Part shown: positions 8,411 to 17,617 of the stretch, in pieces
Numbering within the stretch: the stretch's first letter is position 1
Layout: every line of letters begins with the position of its first letter
Assembly (NCBI GenBank): GCA_942492935.1
Contig: OW818654.1
Coordinates: 372,001 to 436,000, forward strand
Direction of reading: 5' to 3'
Length of the DNA: 64,000 bases
Origin: JANJUO01 sp942492935
GTDB lineage: Bacteria; Bacteroidota; Ignavibacteria; Kapaibacteriales; UBA2268
Position numbers and translations under genes: made by a program
Notes under the pieces: model-generated
Told to the model about the DNA's origin: nothing
Seen by the model: only the letters and a program-made list of their open reading frames with translations
Database searches by the model: none

Positions 8411-9400
8411 ATGCATAGAATTTCTGCAATGCGAACAAGAGAGATATTGGATAATGCCCAAGGGAAAACCATAGCTGTAATTGGTGATGTTATGTTGGAC
8501 AGATATTTTTGGGGAAATGTATCAAGAATTTCACCTGAAGCACCTGTTCCAGTAATAGATGTGGAAAGCGAAACCTTACACCTTGGAGGAGCTGCCAACG
8601 TTGCAAAAAATCTTAAAACACTTGGAGTGAATCCAGTTTTATGTGGAATAGTTGGAAATGATAATACAGGAAAATCTTTCCTTGAAATAGCCCAAAATTT
8701 TGGTATAGATACAGAAGGGCTGTACGTTGATGATAATCGTCCAACAACTGTTAAAACCAGAATTATTGGTAATAATCAGCAAATAGCACGTCTTGACAGA
8801 GAAGTTAGAAACAAGATGCCTAATCAGGGTATTGAAGCAATTATTCATCGTCTTGAAAATAGCCCAGAATTATCTGGAATAATTTTTGAAGATTATAATA
8901 AGGGTGCTATTTCTATTGATTTAATTGACAGAATTGTTAAATTAGCTGAATTAAGAGATATTCCTATATTTGTTGACCCGAAAAAAGAAAATTTCTTTGA
9001 TTTCAAAAATACTACTGTATTCAAGCCAAACAGGAAAGAAGCATCACAAGCATTAGATATTTCTATCAAATCAAAGCAAGATGCAGAGCATGTGTGCAAA
9101 ATTCTCTTGGATAGATTGAATGCAAAGTCAATATTGCTTACTCTTGGCGCAGAAGGTATGTTGCTGTATGAATCAAATAACGAACAATTATACATTAATA
9201 CCAAAGCAAGAAATGTAGCCGATGTTTCTGGTGCTGGAGATACTGCAATCGCAACACTTTCTGTATGTTTATGCGGTGGTGGAACATTAAAAGAAGGTGC
9301 AATATTAGCAAATTTTGCATCAGGATTTGTTTGCGAAAAGCCGGGAATTGTTTCGATTACAACCGAAGAATTGATAGAATCTGTAAATAGTATTTTTTAA
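8411..9400 (+). CDS. rfaE1: D-glycero-beta-D-manno-heptose-7-phosphate kinase (RfaE/HldE kinase domain, stand-alone)
   Basis: PfkB-family kinase of 329 residues corresponding to domain I of HldE only; the adenylyltransferase domain is absent, so it must be encoded elsewhere. Diagnostic segments are IAVIGDVMLDRYFWGNVSRISPEAPVPV, LGGAANVAKNLKTLG, and the ATP/catalytic signature DVSGAGDTAIATLS near residue 275. It phosphorylates heptose-7-phosphate at C1 in ADP-heptose synthesis for lipopolysaccharide, implying a Gram-negative envelope. An internal ATG seven codons downstream is an alternative start. Confidence 0.92.
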   Translation: MHRISAMRTREILDNAQGKTIAVIGDVMLDRYFWGNVSRISPEAPVPVIDVESETLHLGGAANVAKNLKTLGVNPVLCGIVGNDNTGKSFLEIAQNFGIDTEGLYVDDNRPTTVKTRIIGNNQQIARLDREVRNKMPNQGIEAIIHRLENSPELSGIIFEDYNKGAISIDLIDRIVKLAELRDIPIFVDPKKENFFDFKNTTVFKPNRKEASQALDISIKSKQDAEHVCKILLDRLNAKSILLTLGAEGMLLYESNNEQLYINTKARNVADVSGAGDTAIATLSVCLCGGGTLKEGAILANFASGFVCEKPGIVSITTEELIESVNSIF

Positions 9401-9429
9401 AAATACATTTTCAAGGTAACAATGGAAGA

Positions 9430-9558
9430 GTAACCGATAATGTTATATTGAAATAATATTTCACGTGGCTAAAGCCACGTGTTGCAGATTCAGTAAGCAA
9501 CACTTGGTTTTAGCCACGTGGTAGAGGATTAAATTTATACTTTATATCAGACTGTTAG
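9430..9558. repeat. MITE-like palindromic repeat R4, copy 1
   Basis: It has internal inverted arms CACGTGGCTAAAGCCACGTG ... TAGCCACGTG and an end resembling CAGACTGTTAG. Copies lie at 14531-14657 and 25210-25304. It sits between rfaE1 and the convergent DUF2795-like gene. Confidence 0.75.
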
Positions 9559-9794
9559 AAATATTGCTCTTCTTCATCATCATTATAGAAATATTCTTCA
9601 TTTGTAATATCTTCGTATTCGGGCCACAAATCCTCCATACTTTCAATTAATTCATCAGTATCGTCAAGTTCAAAAAGATTATCGAGAACTTGTTGTGGGC
9701 ATGCAGCTCTATTTGCATAATCAATTAATTCATCTTTTGTAGCTGGAAACGGTGCATCTTCCAAAGTTAAAGCTAATTCAGGTGTCCAAAACAT
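9555..9794 (-). CDS. DUF2795-like small acidic protein
   Basis: This 79-residue, strongly acidic protein contains WTPELALTLEDAPFPATK and then DELIDYANRAACPQQVLDNL. It matches the W-x-x-E-L-x-x-x-L-x-x-A-P-F-P-A-T-K pattern of small DUF2795 proteins in Bacteroidota, Chlorobiota and cyanobacteria. The C-terminus is unusually rich in D/E and Y (YNDDEEEQYF). The function is unknown. A purine-rich AAAGGAAAA site precedes the ATG. Confidence 0.75.
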   Translation of the reverse strand: MFWTPELALTLEDAPFPATKDELIDYANRAACPQQVLDNLFELDDTDELIESMEDLWPEYEDITNEEYFYNDDEEEQYF

Positions 9795-9933
9795 TTTTTT
9801 TCCTTTTAATTTATTTTAATTATCAATCTTTTAATTTTCTTTTTTTACAATCTCATAATAAGTTACGTTAATAATTAGTAACTTTTTAATAATATGTACC
9901 AAGTAAAATTCGTATATCGAAATACGTTAATTT

Positions 9934-12912
9934 TTATTTTCTTTTTTGTAATTGCGATTTATCTTTAATATCAGGAAATATTTCAGATTGCATTACAGGT
10001 CTTCCCGGTTTAGTATTATTTAGCACTACCAATGAGTAAGTCAAATAGTGAAATAATCTTTTAAATGAATCTGACTTTTCATAATTTTCAAAATTGATAA
10101 CAGTGCATAACTTGTTGATATTACTTGGATGGTCGGTATTTAACATAACTAAATAATTTTTTACAGAGTCAGCTTTCCCTTTAACTTCAACCATATTATT
10201 GCTGAATTTTAATTCTTTAGGGTACTTATTTTGTAATGAATTGATTAATTTATTATTATTAAAATTACCCAAAATAATTAAAGAATTATTCTTAATTATT
10301 TCATCATTTACATCACTTGATAGCACTTGCTCAAAATTATAGCCACTTTCAACAAGCATTGCAAAGAATTCATCAGCAAATTTATAATCAGGCGATTTTT
10401 TATCTGGCATGACAACAATTGGTTTATCGCTCAAAGTTCTATTAAAACTATATGGCTTTTCCCAACTATATAATTGTCTTAAAACTTCATAATCTTTATC
10501 AACTGCGACAAAATCAGCATTGATTGAATTAGCAATTTTAATTGTATTAATAGTATCTTTAATAATCACGTATTCTTTTTTTGAAGTTTCATTGTTTGCA
10601 ATTGTTATTGGAACTGAAATATAATTCTTGTCTGATTGAGAAATTGTAACGGTAATTGAATCTGAACTATATTCTACGTTTTCTAATTTCAATAATGGTA
10701 CATTTTTATTTTTGAGCCAAGAATCAAATGTCTTTCTGATTGGGTGTGAAATACTGTCTTTTTTTGCTTGTTCGTTGAATGAAGAAAGTAAATTAAACCA
10801 ATATGCACGTTTGCCTTTGTTTTTGGTAGCAAAATTTTTCAAGCTATTGAAAAATGATTCTTTGCCCATCAATTTATAAATTTCATAAAAAATAAACGCC
10901 CCTTTTTGATAACCAATTACAGCATCAAGCATATCTTTTTGGTATTTGAATTCATTTACAGGATAATTTCTGTCTTCAGGTAGAGCTGAAATTGATATTA
11001 GAGCTTTCTTTCTCCAGTCTAATGCGTCTGCTTCATTATTTTTAAGAACATTGTAATAATAGTTAGTAGAAAATGTTGTTAATGCTTCACACCAATTGCC
11101 ACTTTCATAATCCGTATAAACACTATTACCCCACCAATTGTGAACAAATTCATGAGCTAAGGAGCCCGGGGATAATGTAACCCATGGCATTGCAATTAAT
11201 TTACCTGAAAGTAAAGTATAAGAAGGCATTCCAAAACCTGTTGCAAAGAAATTTTCTACAATGCTGAAAGATTCAAAAGGATATGCACCAAATAATTCAG
11301 TATATAATTTATAATATTCTTCAGTTGCAGTCAAATATTGTTCTGCTACCTTTAATGAATCGAAAGAATATAAGCGAAATTCTTTGTTGTCATAAGTTCT
11401 TTTTGATACAAGAAATTTGCCACCCACAATCGTCATATCATCAACCGGTAGTTTGCTTTTAAAAGAATATTTCTTCTTTCCATTTTCAATTTGGAAAATT
11501 GGTTCTGCACTTGTGATTAATTCATAATCCGCTGGAATTTCTGCTTTAATTTCAAAATCAGCTAAATCTTTATCTGCGGCAGGATAGAATGAACGGCTTG
11601 GCAAGTAAATGCCTTCCTTAACTTTGCCTGAAATTATACCCGCTGAATTTGAATGTCTTTGCAACAAATTTGTTTCAGAAGGAAGCATCATTACTTTGCC
11701 TTTATAACTGATTTTAAAAATAGAAAGTTCAGTCATATTGCCAGATTTGCCAACTGTTGGGTTCTCGAAAATAATCTCGTTGTAATTATCATCAATTGGA
11801 ACAATTTTATATTCAAATTTACCGTCTAAAGATTTTACATCAGTAATTTCTAAAGATTTCAATAATTTAACGCTTGATTTTTTTAGTATTGGGTTCTTGA
11901 ATTTAAATTCGTCTGTACCTGATAAAAATGAATTTTCGGGGTCTATGCTAATATCTACTTTATGATATACGACAGCATTTTCACCAAAGTGAAATCCGCT
12001 CATCATTTGGTCTTGTGGCTCGGCTTTCTTCTCTTTCAATACTATGTAAAAATCACCTTCATTTGCAATTTCATCAGTAATTTCAAAATTTTGTGGGTCT
12101 TTGTTGTATGTCAATGTGATGACTGCCATTTTGATATTTTTAATTCTTTCTCGTAATTTTTCAGCAGTACCGAGATACGAATTTGAATGAAAATCACCGT
12201 TATAATGAATGATTTTTTGAGATTTATCTACATTGTTCAAATAGTCTGCAATTGATTCCGCCATAGTTTCATCTTTAATTAACTGGGCACCATAATACAA
12301 ATAAAATGTATTTTCTTTATTTGCTGGTAATGTATCATGCTTTTGGTTCTCACCTGCCATAGTTTCAAAGAATTTATCCATATATTTACCATCTTCAATT
12401 AGCATAGAACGAGTAATAAATGGCTTTACAGAATCAGGAAGCTTAGATATACCAGTCATTCCTCCACTTGCAAACATTGCCGCATATTTTCTTGGAATAT
12501 TAGCTGCAATTACCGTTGAATTATTAGATTTTGCTAATTCTACCATTGGCTTGTAAAATTTTGCATAGTCGGGCCATGGACGGCTATTTTTCAAAAATAC
12601 TTCTTCGGTAATTTTACCAGCAAAGTAGTCATTGAGATATTGCTGTACATCACGTTCAAACATTTCCATTGAGACAACGGTTTTATTGTTGAGTGAGTAC
12701 ATAGATTGAGTATATTCATTTTGGATTTGATGAACTAAACTATCATCATGAAATTCTCCAAAGAAAATCACATCAAATTTTTGGGATAATTCAGCCATTT
12801 CTGAAATACTGATACTTTTCTTAGTTTTAGTATCGTATATAGTATAATCTGTTGAATATACAAAATTTATAAAACCAATCATAAGCATCAACACTACAAT
12901 ATATAATTTCAT
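9934..12912 (-). CDS. ChaN-like haem-binding domain fused to an M1-family metallopeptidase
   Basis: The 992-residue exported protein has a signal peptide at residues 1-20. Residues about 20-290 are a ChaN-like domain (DVIFFGEFHDDSLVHQIQNE, VVSMEMFERDVQQYLNDYF, HYNGDFHSNSYLGTAEKL), a family that binds haem-type cofactors. Residues about 310-750 form an M1 aminopeptidase-like region with zinc motif HEFVHNWWGN (H587, E588, H591) and E609 as the likely third ligand. Spacing from H591 to E609 is one residue shorter than in classical M1 enzymes. Residues about 840-990 hold a further unassigned domain. It may degrade peptides at the envelope. Confidence 0.85.
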   Translation of the reverse strand: MKLYIVVLMLMIGFINFVYSTDYTIYDTKTKKSISISEMAELSQKFDVIFFGEFHDDSLVHQIQNEYTQSMYSLNNKTVVSMEMFERDVQQYLNDYFAGKITEEVFLKNSRPWPDYAKFYKPMVELAKSNNSTVIAANIPRKYAAMFASGGMTGISKLPDSVKPFITRSMLIEDGKYMDKFFETMAGENQKHDTLPANKENTFYLYYGAQLIKDETMAESIADYLNNVDKSQKIIHYNGDFHSNSYLGTAEKLRERIKNIKMAVITLTYNKDPQNFEITDEIANEGDFYIVLKEKKAEPQDQMMSGFHFGENAVVYHKVDISIDPENSFLSGTDEFKFKNPILKKSSVKLLKSLEITDVKSLDGKFEYKIVPIDDNYNEIIFENPTVGKSGNMTELSIFKISYKGKVMMLPSETNLLQRHSNSAGIISGKVKEGIYLPSRSFYPAADKDLADFEIKAEIPADYELITSAEPIFQIENGKKKYSFKSKLPVDDMTIVGGKFLVSKRTYDNKEFRLYSFDSLKVAEQYLTATEEYYKLYTELFGAYPFESFSIVENFFATGFGMPSYTLLSGKLIAMPWVTLSPGSLAHEFVHNWWGNSVYTDYESGNWCEALTTFSTNYYYNVLKNNEADALDWRKKALISISALPEDRNYPVNEFKYQKDMLDAVIGYQKGAFIFYEIYKLMGKESFFNSLKNFATKNKGKRAYWFNLLSSFNEQAKKDSISHPIRKTFDSWLKNKNVPLLKLENVEYSSDSITVTISQSDKNYISVPITIANNETSKKEYVIIKDTINTIKIANSINADFVAVDKDYEVLRQLYSWEKPYSFNRTLSDKPIVVMPDKKSPDYKFADEFFAMLVESGYNFEQVLSSDVNDEIIKNNSLIILGNFNNNKLINSLQNKYPKELKFSNNMVEVKGKADSVKNYLVMLNTDHPSNINKLCTVINFENYEKSDSFKRLFHYLTYSLVVLNNTKPGRPVMQSEIFPDIKDKSQLQKRK

Positions 12913-13086
12913 TAAAAAACCTCAAATATTATGATTTATAAAAGAATTACAAAAATAAATAAAAATGACAATTAAATTCCCATTTTTATTTCTTTTGAAT
13001 AAATTTGTCAATAAAAGGTTAGATTTATAATTATACTTCGCATTTTACTCATTTGAAAAAATTTCAACAAGTAATGTGAAACAAAG

Positions 13087-13232
13087 TTGCGTTCAAAGAT
13101 AAAAGCTCTAAATCCTGCAAGCCCAGAGTGAATTAATGTTTGTAACTAATGAATCCCCACGGCTTATAACAACACTGTAGTTGTTGAATATGTATTAGAA
13201 CTATTCATCCCCGATGGGAATTTCAAGGATTA
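13087..13232. repeat. dispersed repeat R1, copy C (degenerate)
   Basis: Starts after GTTCAAAGATAAAAGC, retains AATTAATGTTTGTAACT and ends ATCCCCGATGGGAATTTCAA. The middle has diverged from copies A and B. Confidence 0.65.
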
Positions 13233-13335
13233 TTGATAAAATAGCATAAATTCAATTTTATTGTTAATAGGATAAGTAGTTAATTCAATTTCAAGTCCCA
13301 TTTCTGATAAGTTAATTAACAATGTATCTTTACAA

Positions 13336-13563
13336 TCAAAATGAATATTCCGGTGCTAAATCTGCACCATTTGCCCATTCGATAGTATTAAATTTAATTT
13401 TGAATTTCATGAAATTATTTATGTCTCGAAGTGGCTCAAATATTCTCCGATTATCACTAAATATTGTTTCTTTTAAATCTACGATTTTTGTTTCGCCATT
13501 ATTAAAAGTTGCAATAATCTGATAATCCTTTAAATATTCAGCTTTTGTTACATTTAATATCAT
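13336..13563 (-). CDS. DUF2442 domain protein
   Basis: The 75-residue protein fits DUF2442. It has V..A.YLKDYQIIATFNNGETKIVDL near the N-terminus and FKIKFNTIEWANGADLAPEY at the end, the latter being the family's closing motif. DUF2442 genes typically follow DUF4160 genes in toxin-antitoxin-like pairs. Here the DUF4160-like gene ends two bases upstream, which fits that pairing. Whether the pair is active is unknown because the partner is shortened. Confidence 0.85.
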   Translation of the reverse strand: MILNVTKAEYLKDYQIIATFNNGETKIVDLKETIFSDNRRIFEPLRDINNFMKFKIKFNTIEWANGADLAPEYSF

Positions 13564-13565
13564 GT

Positions 13566-13712
13566 CTACTCCAAAGGTGAGATTTTAATGAATTCACCTG
13601 TTGTATTAATTAGATTCCAGTTATTTATCAGTTCTTCTTTGTAGTGCGGAGGATTATGTTCATTAAAATTCATGAATATTGAAATCCCTAAAAATCTACT
13701 TATTTCTGGCAT
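13566..13712 (-). pseudogene. DUF4160-like gene with an internal deletion
   Basis: A 48-residue frame reads MPEISRFLGISIFMNF, then NEHNPPHYKEELINNWNLI, and ends FIKISPLE. The N-terminus (MPEISRF.GI.I.M.FN.HNPPH) and the C-terminus (EELI.NWN......I.PLE) both match DUF4160. The roughly 30 central residues are missing with the frame kept, so PPH runs straight into KEELI. It starts with ATG and is immediately followed by DUF2442. I infer an in-frame deletion that probably inactivated it. Confidence 0.7.
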
Positions 13713-13926
13713 TTACACCTCAAACTAATTACAATATTTATATAATTGAATTTTTAACAAATGCGATAAAAAAAAATTGTATCAAAATGATAGTGCTTGA
13801 AGAAGTATGGCAAAGTTACAAAAATGTAACAACTCAGCAATATTCATATATTTAAATTTTCAAGAGGATTTTTAGAATGTATGAGTATAGGGAAATAATT
13901 ATAGTATAATAATATTACTGAGTATT

Positions 13927-14036
13927 TAACATATCTCAATTACCCACCGCTATCTTTTCTGCAATTACTTGATTTCAATTGCGTATATTCAAAAAATATG
14001 TACCTGAATATAATTCTCTCAAATCAATGTGCAATT
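13927..14036 (-). pseudogene. relic of a T9SS sorting domain
   Basis: The minus strand reads DLRELYSGTYFLNIRN, a stop codon, then NQVIAEKIAVGN. It is nearly the same as DLRELYSGTYFLNVLSGNQVITEKVVVEK in the pseudogene at 14689-15180, and the DNA is similar over about 100 bases. The internal TGA and the lack of any upstream coding frame show it is a dead fragment. Confidence 0.75.
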
Positions 14037-14056
14037 AATGTTTTAATTTTTTTATC

Positions 14057-14314
14057 TTAAATCCATTTGTAGATATGTTTCCTATGTCCAATATGTATGA
14101 TATTAATAAAACTGTTGAAATCTGTATCAAAAATCAATCTGTAATTTCCAATCCTCATTCTATATCCATCTCTATCTATCAACTTTATCACATCTTCTTT
14201 TTTTATGTCTTCAGAAAGAGTTAGAATTCGTTCTTTAATTGTAATAGCATCTTTTTTGTTAATTTGAGAAAGTTCCTTTTGAGCAGTTTTAGATATTGAA
14301 ATTTTTAAACTCAT
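14057..14314 (-). CDS. RelE/ParE family toxin
   Basis: The 85-residue protein has the RelE-fold layout: SISKTAQKELSQINKKD (first helix), an ERI.TLS..I central helix, DGYRMRIGNYRLIFDTD, and a terminal I.IIHIGHRKHIYK strand. The basic GHRKHIY end resembles the mRNA-interferase active region of RelE/YoeB-like toxins. Its start overlaps the antitoxin stop by four bases, so translation is probably coupled. It lies between two relics of the same T9SS gene. Confidence 0.88.
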   Translation of the reverse strand: MSLKISISKTAQKELSQINKKDAITIKERILTLSEDIKKEDVIKLIDRDGYRMRIGNYRLIFDTDFNSFINIIHIGHRKHIYKWI

Positions 14315-14505
14315 AATCCAATTTCTTCCATCGCCAATTCAAAAGGAATGAGTTCTTCTTTTTCTGATTTTATTTTGTCATAAGCTTTTATATCTTCAAA
14401 CTCATCCAATAAATCTAATATTTGTTGATATTCCAAATAATCAATAATAACAGCGGTTTTATTTCCACTACTGTCCACAATAAATTGTTCTTTTATTTCA
14501 AACAT
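14311..14505 (-). CDS. antitoxin of the RelE-like pair (Phd/YefM- or RelB-like)
   Basis: A 64-residue acidic protein with KEQFIVDSSGNKTAVIIDYLEY plus QQILDLLDEFEDI, like short antitoxins that partner RelE toxins in Bacteroidota and cyanobacteria. It precedes the toxin with a four-base ATGA overlap. The N-terminal 30 residues may form the DNA-binding part and the C-terminal helix the toxin-neutralising part. Autoregulation is expected for the family, but I see no defined operator upstream; an R4 repeat begins 26 bases before the start. Confidence 0.82.
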   Translation of the reverse strand: MFEIKEQFIVDSSGNKTAVIIDYLEYQQILDLLDEFEDIKAYDKIKSEKEELIPFELAMEEIGL

Positions 14506-14530
14506 TTCTTTCTATCCAAAAATATTTAAA

Positions 14531-14657
14531 CAGTCTGTTGATAAAGTAATATTGAAATGATATTTCAAGTGGCTAAAGCCACTTGTTGCTTACTGAATCA
14601 TCAACATGTGGCTTTAGCCACGTGCAAGAGCATTTCAATATAACTTTATCAACAGAC
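14531..14657. repeat. MITE-like palindromic repeat R4, copy 2
   Basis: The best-preserved copy. Terminal inverted repeats GTCTGTTGATAAAGT.ATATT plus GAAATG match end to end with one mismatch. Inner arms are AAGTGGCTAAAGCCACTTG and ACATGTGGCTTTAGCCACGTG. Confidence 0.85.
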
Positions 14658-14688
14658 ATTTAAACGAAATTCATAAATAAATATTACA

Positions 14689-15180
14689 TTATTGCATGTA
14701 AATTTTATTGGAATCTCCATATTTCTCCACCACTACCTTTTCCGTAATTACTTGATTCCCGCTGAGAACATTCAAAAAATATGTACCTGAATATAATTCT
14801 CTCAAGTCTATATGTAGTTTGTGATTGCCTACGTTCATATACCCACTAAGTACCTCTTTAATTTGTTTCCCAGATAAGTCATTAATTGTGATTGTAGTAT
14901 TGTTTGGTTGTATTAATGTAAATTCAAGAACTAATTCAGTAGTGGATGGATTCGGATAAGAGATTGTTGCTTGAATTTCATTTGTTGGTTCAGTTGAAGA
15001 AATGCTGTCTATGTTGTATAAATAAAGTTTTATGTCTGCCGCATTACATGCAACAAACTTCATGTTTGAAGAAAATTTACTTGCCCCAGTCGTTGTTCCG
15101 GTTACTAAAGTTTTTTGTACTATTCCTTTTTGTATGTCCCATAATTTAACTTTATTTCCTCCAGTTTTAAACGAAACCAA
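14689..15180 (-). pseudogene. 5'-truncated WD40/T9SS sorting-domain protein
   Basis: The frame begins at TTG directly after an in-frame TAA, with no ATG or signal peptide, and opens in mid-propeller (NKVKLWDIQKG). About 35 residues later it passes into a type A T9SS sorting domain (YPNPSTTELVLEFTL ... ITINDLSGKQIKEVL ... YSGTYFLNVLSGNQV). The propeller N-terminus and signal peptide are gone, so it is the surviving 3' end of a longer cargo gene. Confidence 0.8.
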
Positions 15181-15419
15181 TTAATAATTATTTCAATATT
15201 TATTTGAAATCAAAAAGCCCTAAGTGGTGCAAATAGGTTTTTATAAATTTTGACTTCCTCAATGTTTCATAATTTAATTTTTGGATTTAAATGATTTAAC
15301 CATAATTGATTCCCCAACAAGTACAGTATCTCGCAATTTCCATTTTTTTTTGTTTTATATTACTGTTCATACACAGCAAAAATTACTATCCCTAAACATG
15401 AAATAATGACCATTTCAAT

Positions 15420-16898
15420 CTAAATCTTAGTAAATTTCCCAATCATATTGCCAATTTTTATGAAATAAAATCCGGGATGTAAGGACTGTATTTCTACTAC
15501 TTGTCTTTTGTCCAAATTGTCAATGCTTTGTGATTTGAGTAAATTTCCTAATATATCATATAATTCAATTGTTTCATAAGAAGTTTCGTTGTTGCTGATT
15601 TCAAAGTTAATTTCAAGTTGCTCATTGTTCAAATTAATAATTGATATTCTATCTTCATCAATTTTATCATTTCCACTATCAATTATATTAAAGCATTTTG
15701 GTATTTCGACTTCTGCAAAATATCCATCATAATTAATTATTAATAATTTAGATTCATTTAAAATTAATTTTAACTTATGTGGGCTAAAAAGTAGTTTCAT
15801 AGTTTCTTCAATATTTTTATTCTTGATATTTACAAAGAATAGACTATCACTCTGAATTCTTAGAGCATAAGTTCCTTTATTGCAAAAACTTGTAACGTAC
15901 TGGATTGAACTAAACTCCATTGAGTCAATCAAATTATCATTTTCATAATCATAGTATAAAATCTTATTAGCATAAGTAACAAGTACATTATTCATTTCTT
16001 CATTAAAACCGATATAATTGTAAGGTATATTTTGACCAATTTCAGATTTTGACCCGCCAGCTCCAGTTTGACTTTGTTTGTATTCATAATATTTCTGAGC
16101 TACTACAGTTGATTTATTTGTATTAATGTCAAAGTAACTTAAATAATAATTATTTTTAATAGTTGTATAATGAGCAGAGCCAGTAGAAGAGTGTTGATCA
16201 TAAACATCAGATGTAGTAACATATACTCTATCCTTAATAAATAGATTATTAAAATTATAATAATCAGCATATTGCTTAATCAATTTTAATGAATCATCTT
16301 TTAAATCAAATACACCGATACCTCCCAATTCATATTTTGTTGTAGTGCCACCTGTTGTACCATTGCTATAGTATGTATAAGCTCCAAAATTAATTGTGAT
16401 ATAAAGTAACTTGCGATATGAATCATAGTCCAAATTATCGAAACTTATACGGTTATACATATAGCTATTATTTCTGCAATTGAGGTCTGTAGGTGTTCTA
16501 AATAAATATGAATCAATAATCTTTTCTTCATCTAATTTGTAAATTGAAATATTTGTTGAATAAATCTTATTTAAATAGAGATAATCATCTATCAAAGTTA
16601 AATATTTGCCATCTGTTGAAAACTGTACAGCTGCAAATTTTGGAATATTAATAGAATCAATAACCTCACCAGTAGCATAATTCCATTTGATGATAGTACT
16701 AAATTGCTTATTACCATTTGAATAATGATGCGCTGTATAAATTAGATTTTTTTCAGGATTAACACATATATCCTTGATATTTTTGGCTTTTAATATTTGT
16801 GTTTTGATATTGTCTTTTATTATCCAGCCAGAAGTTTGTGACCTTAAATTAATAATACCCAAACTTAGAATTACAATTATGATAAAATAATATTTCAT
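15420..16898 (-). CDS. exported beta-propeller-like protein with T9SS sorting domain
   Basis: Complete 492-residue protein: signal peptide at residues 1-20, repetitive beta-rich region with Y/N-rich strands over about 30-390, and a C-terminal ~80-residue T9SS type A domain (ETIELYDILGNLLKSQSI ... LHPGFYFIKIGNMIGKF). There are no catalytic motifs. Together with the genes at 238 and 14689 it belongs to a family of WD40-like T9SS cargos in this window. Secretion and surface attachment are inferred from the tail. It is a single gene with an AT-rich 322-base spacer upstream. Confidence 0.82.
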   Translation of the reverse strand: MKYYFIIIVILSLGIINLRSQTSGWIIKDNIKTQILKAKNIKDICVNPEKNLIYTAHHYSNGNKQFSTIIKWNYATGEVIDSINIPKFAAVQFSTDGKYLTLIDDYLYLNKIYSTNISIYKLDEEKIIDSYLFRTPTDLNCRNNSYMYNRISFDNLDYDSYRKLLYITINFGAYTYYSNGTTGGTTTKYELGGIGVFDLKDDSLKLIKQYADYYNFNNLFIKDRVYVTTSDVYDQHSSTGSAHYTTIKNNYYLSYFDINTNKSTVVAQKYYEYKQSQTGAGGSKSEIGQNIPYNYIGFNEEMNNVLVTYANKILYYDYENDNLIDSMEFSSIQYVTSFCNKGTYALRIQSDSLFFVNIKNKNIEETMKLLFSPHKLKLILNESKLLIINYDGYFAEVEIPKCFNIIDSGNDKIDEDRISIINLNNEQLEINFEISNNETSYETIELYDILGNLLKSQSIDNLDKRQVVEIQSLHPGFYFIKIGNMIGKFTKI

Positions 16899-17220
16899 TT
16901 CTTCACTTATATAATTTTTTCAATATACCATTAAATTCATTCATTTCAATTTATTATTATTAAATACTTTTTAAATATCTTACAAAATCAAATTAATTTT
17001 CCAAAATATCAAATCAGTTTATTCAAACGTACAAAATTTATTTTGAATTTCATAAATAAATTTAGAAAATTTTCTATTATGATATCGCAACTACGCATCT
17101 AAAAGGAAATATGAACTTTTTACACAAATTTTTCTTATTTTTGAATTCTGTTTGATTGCAAATTATAATAATGTATTCAAATTGAGAAAAAATGAACTTT
17201 AATGGTTAAAAGATATAGAT
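16899..17220. other. AT-rich divergent promoter region
   Basis: 322 bases between the divergent T9SS cargo gene and the DUF971-hutU operon. No ORF, repeat or clear hairpin is seen. Confidence 0.6.
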
Positions 17221-17616
17221 ATGAATAATTTAAGACCAATTAAGATAAGCAGACCAAAATCCTACTTGCTTAAGGCAGAGTGGGATGATGGATTTTCTGC
17301 TACTATTAAACTCGAAGCATTTAGAGCTGAATGCCCTTGTGCAACTTGCAAAGATGATGAACTGAAATCATTACAAGGTAGTAAATCTATGATGCCAACT
17401 TTTTCACCGGGGAAAAATGATTTGAAATCACTAACCCCTGTTGCAAACTATGCAATAACTGCTGTTTGGGGAGATGGTCATGATACAGGTATTTATCCTT
17501 GGCAATATTTTAGAAGCTTATTTGAAAATAATAAATTAAATGATTTAGATTTGGCAGATTTAGAAAAAGATGAGAGAAAATTTAATCTGCCAGAATTTAA
17601 AATTCGGAGTAATTAA
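17221..17616 (+). CDS. DUF971 domain protein (GBBH-like N-terminal domain)
   Basis: The 131-residue protein matches DUF971. It has LLKAEWDDGFSATIKLEAFR, the zinc-site-like CPCATC motif (about residues 39-44), and YAITAVWGDGHDTGIYPWQYFRSL. The domain resembles the N-terminal zinc domain of gamma-butyrobetaine hydroxylase and is often linked to Fe-S or Mrp/ApbC proteins. The stop is one base before the hutU start, so the two genes are clearly translated as a pair. The role beside hutU is unknown. Confidence 0.9.
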   Translation: MNNLRPIKISRPKSYLLKAEWDDGFSATIKLEAFRAECPCATCKDDELKSLQGSKSMMPTFSPGKNDLKSLTPVANYAITAVWGDGHDTGIYPWQYFRSLFENNKLNDLDLADLEKDERKFNLPEFKIRSN

Positions 17617-17617
17617 A

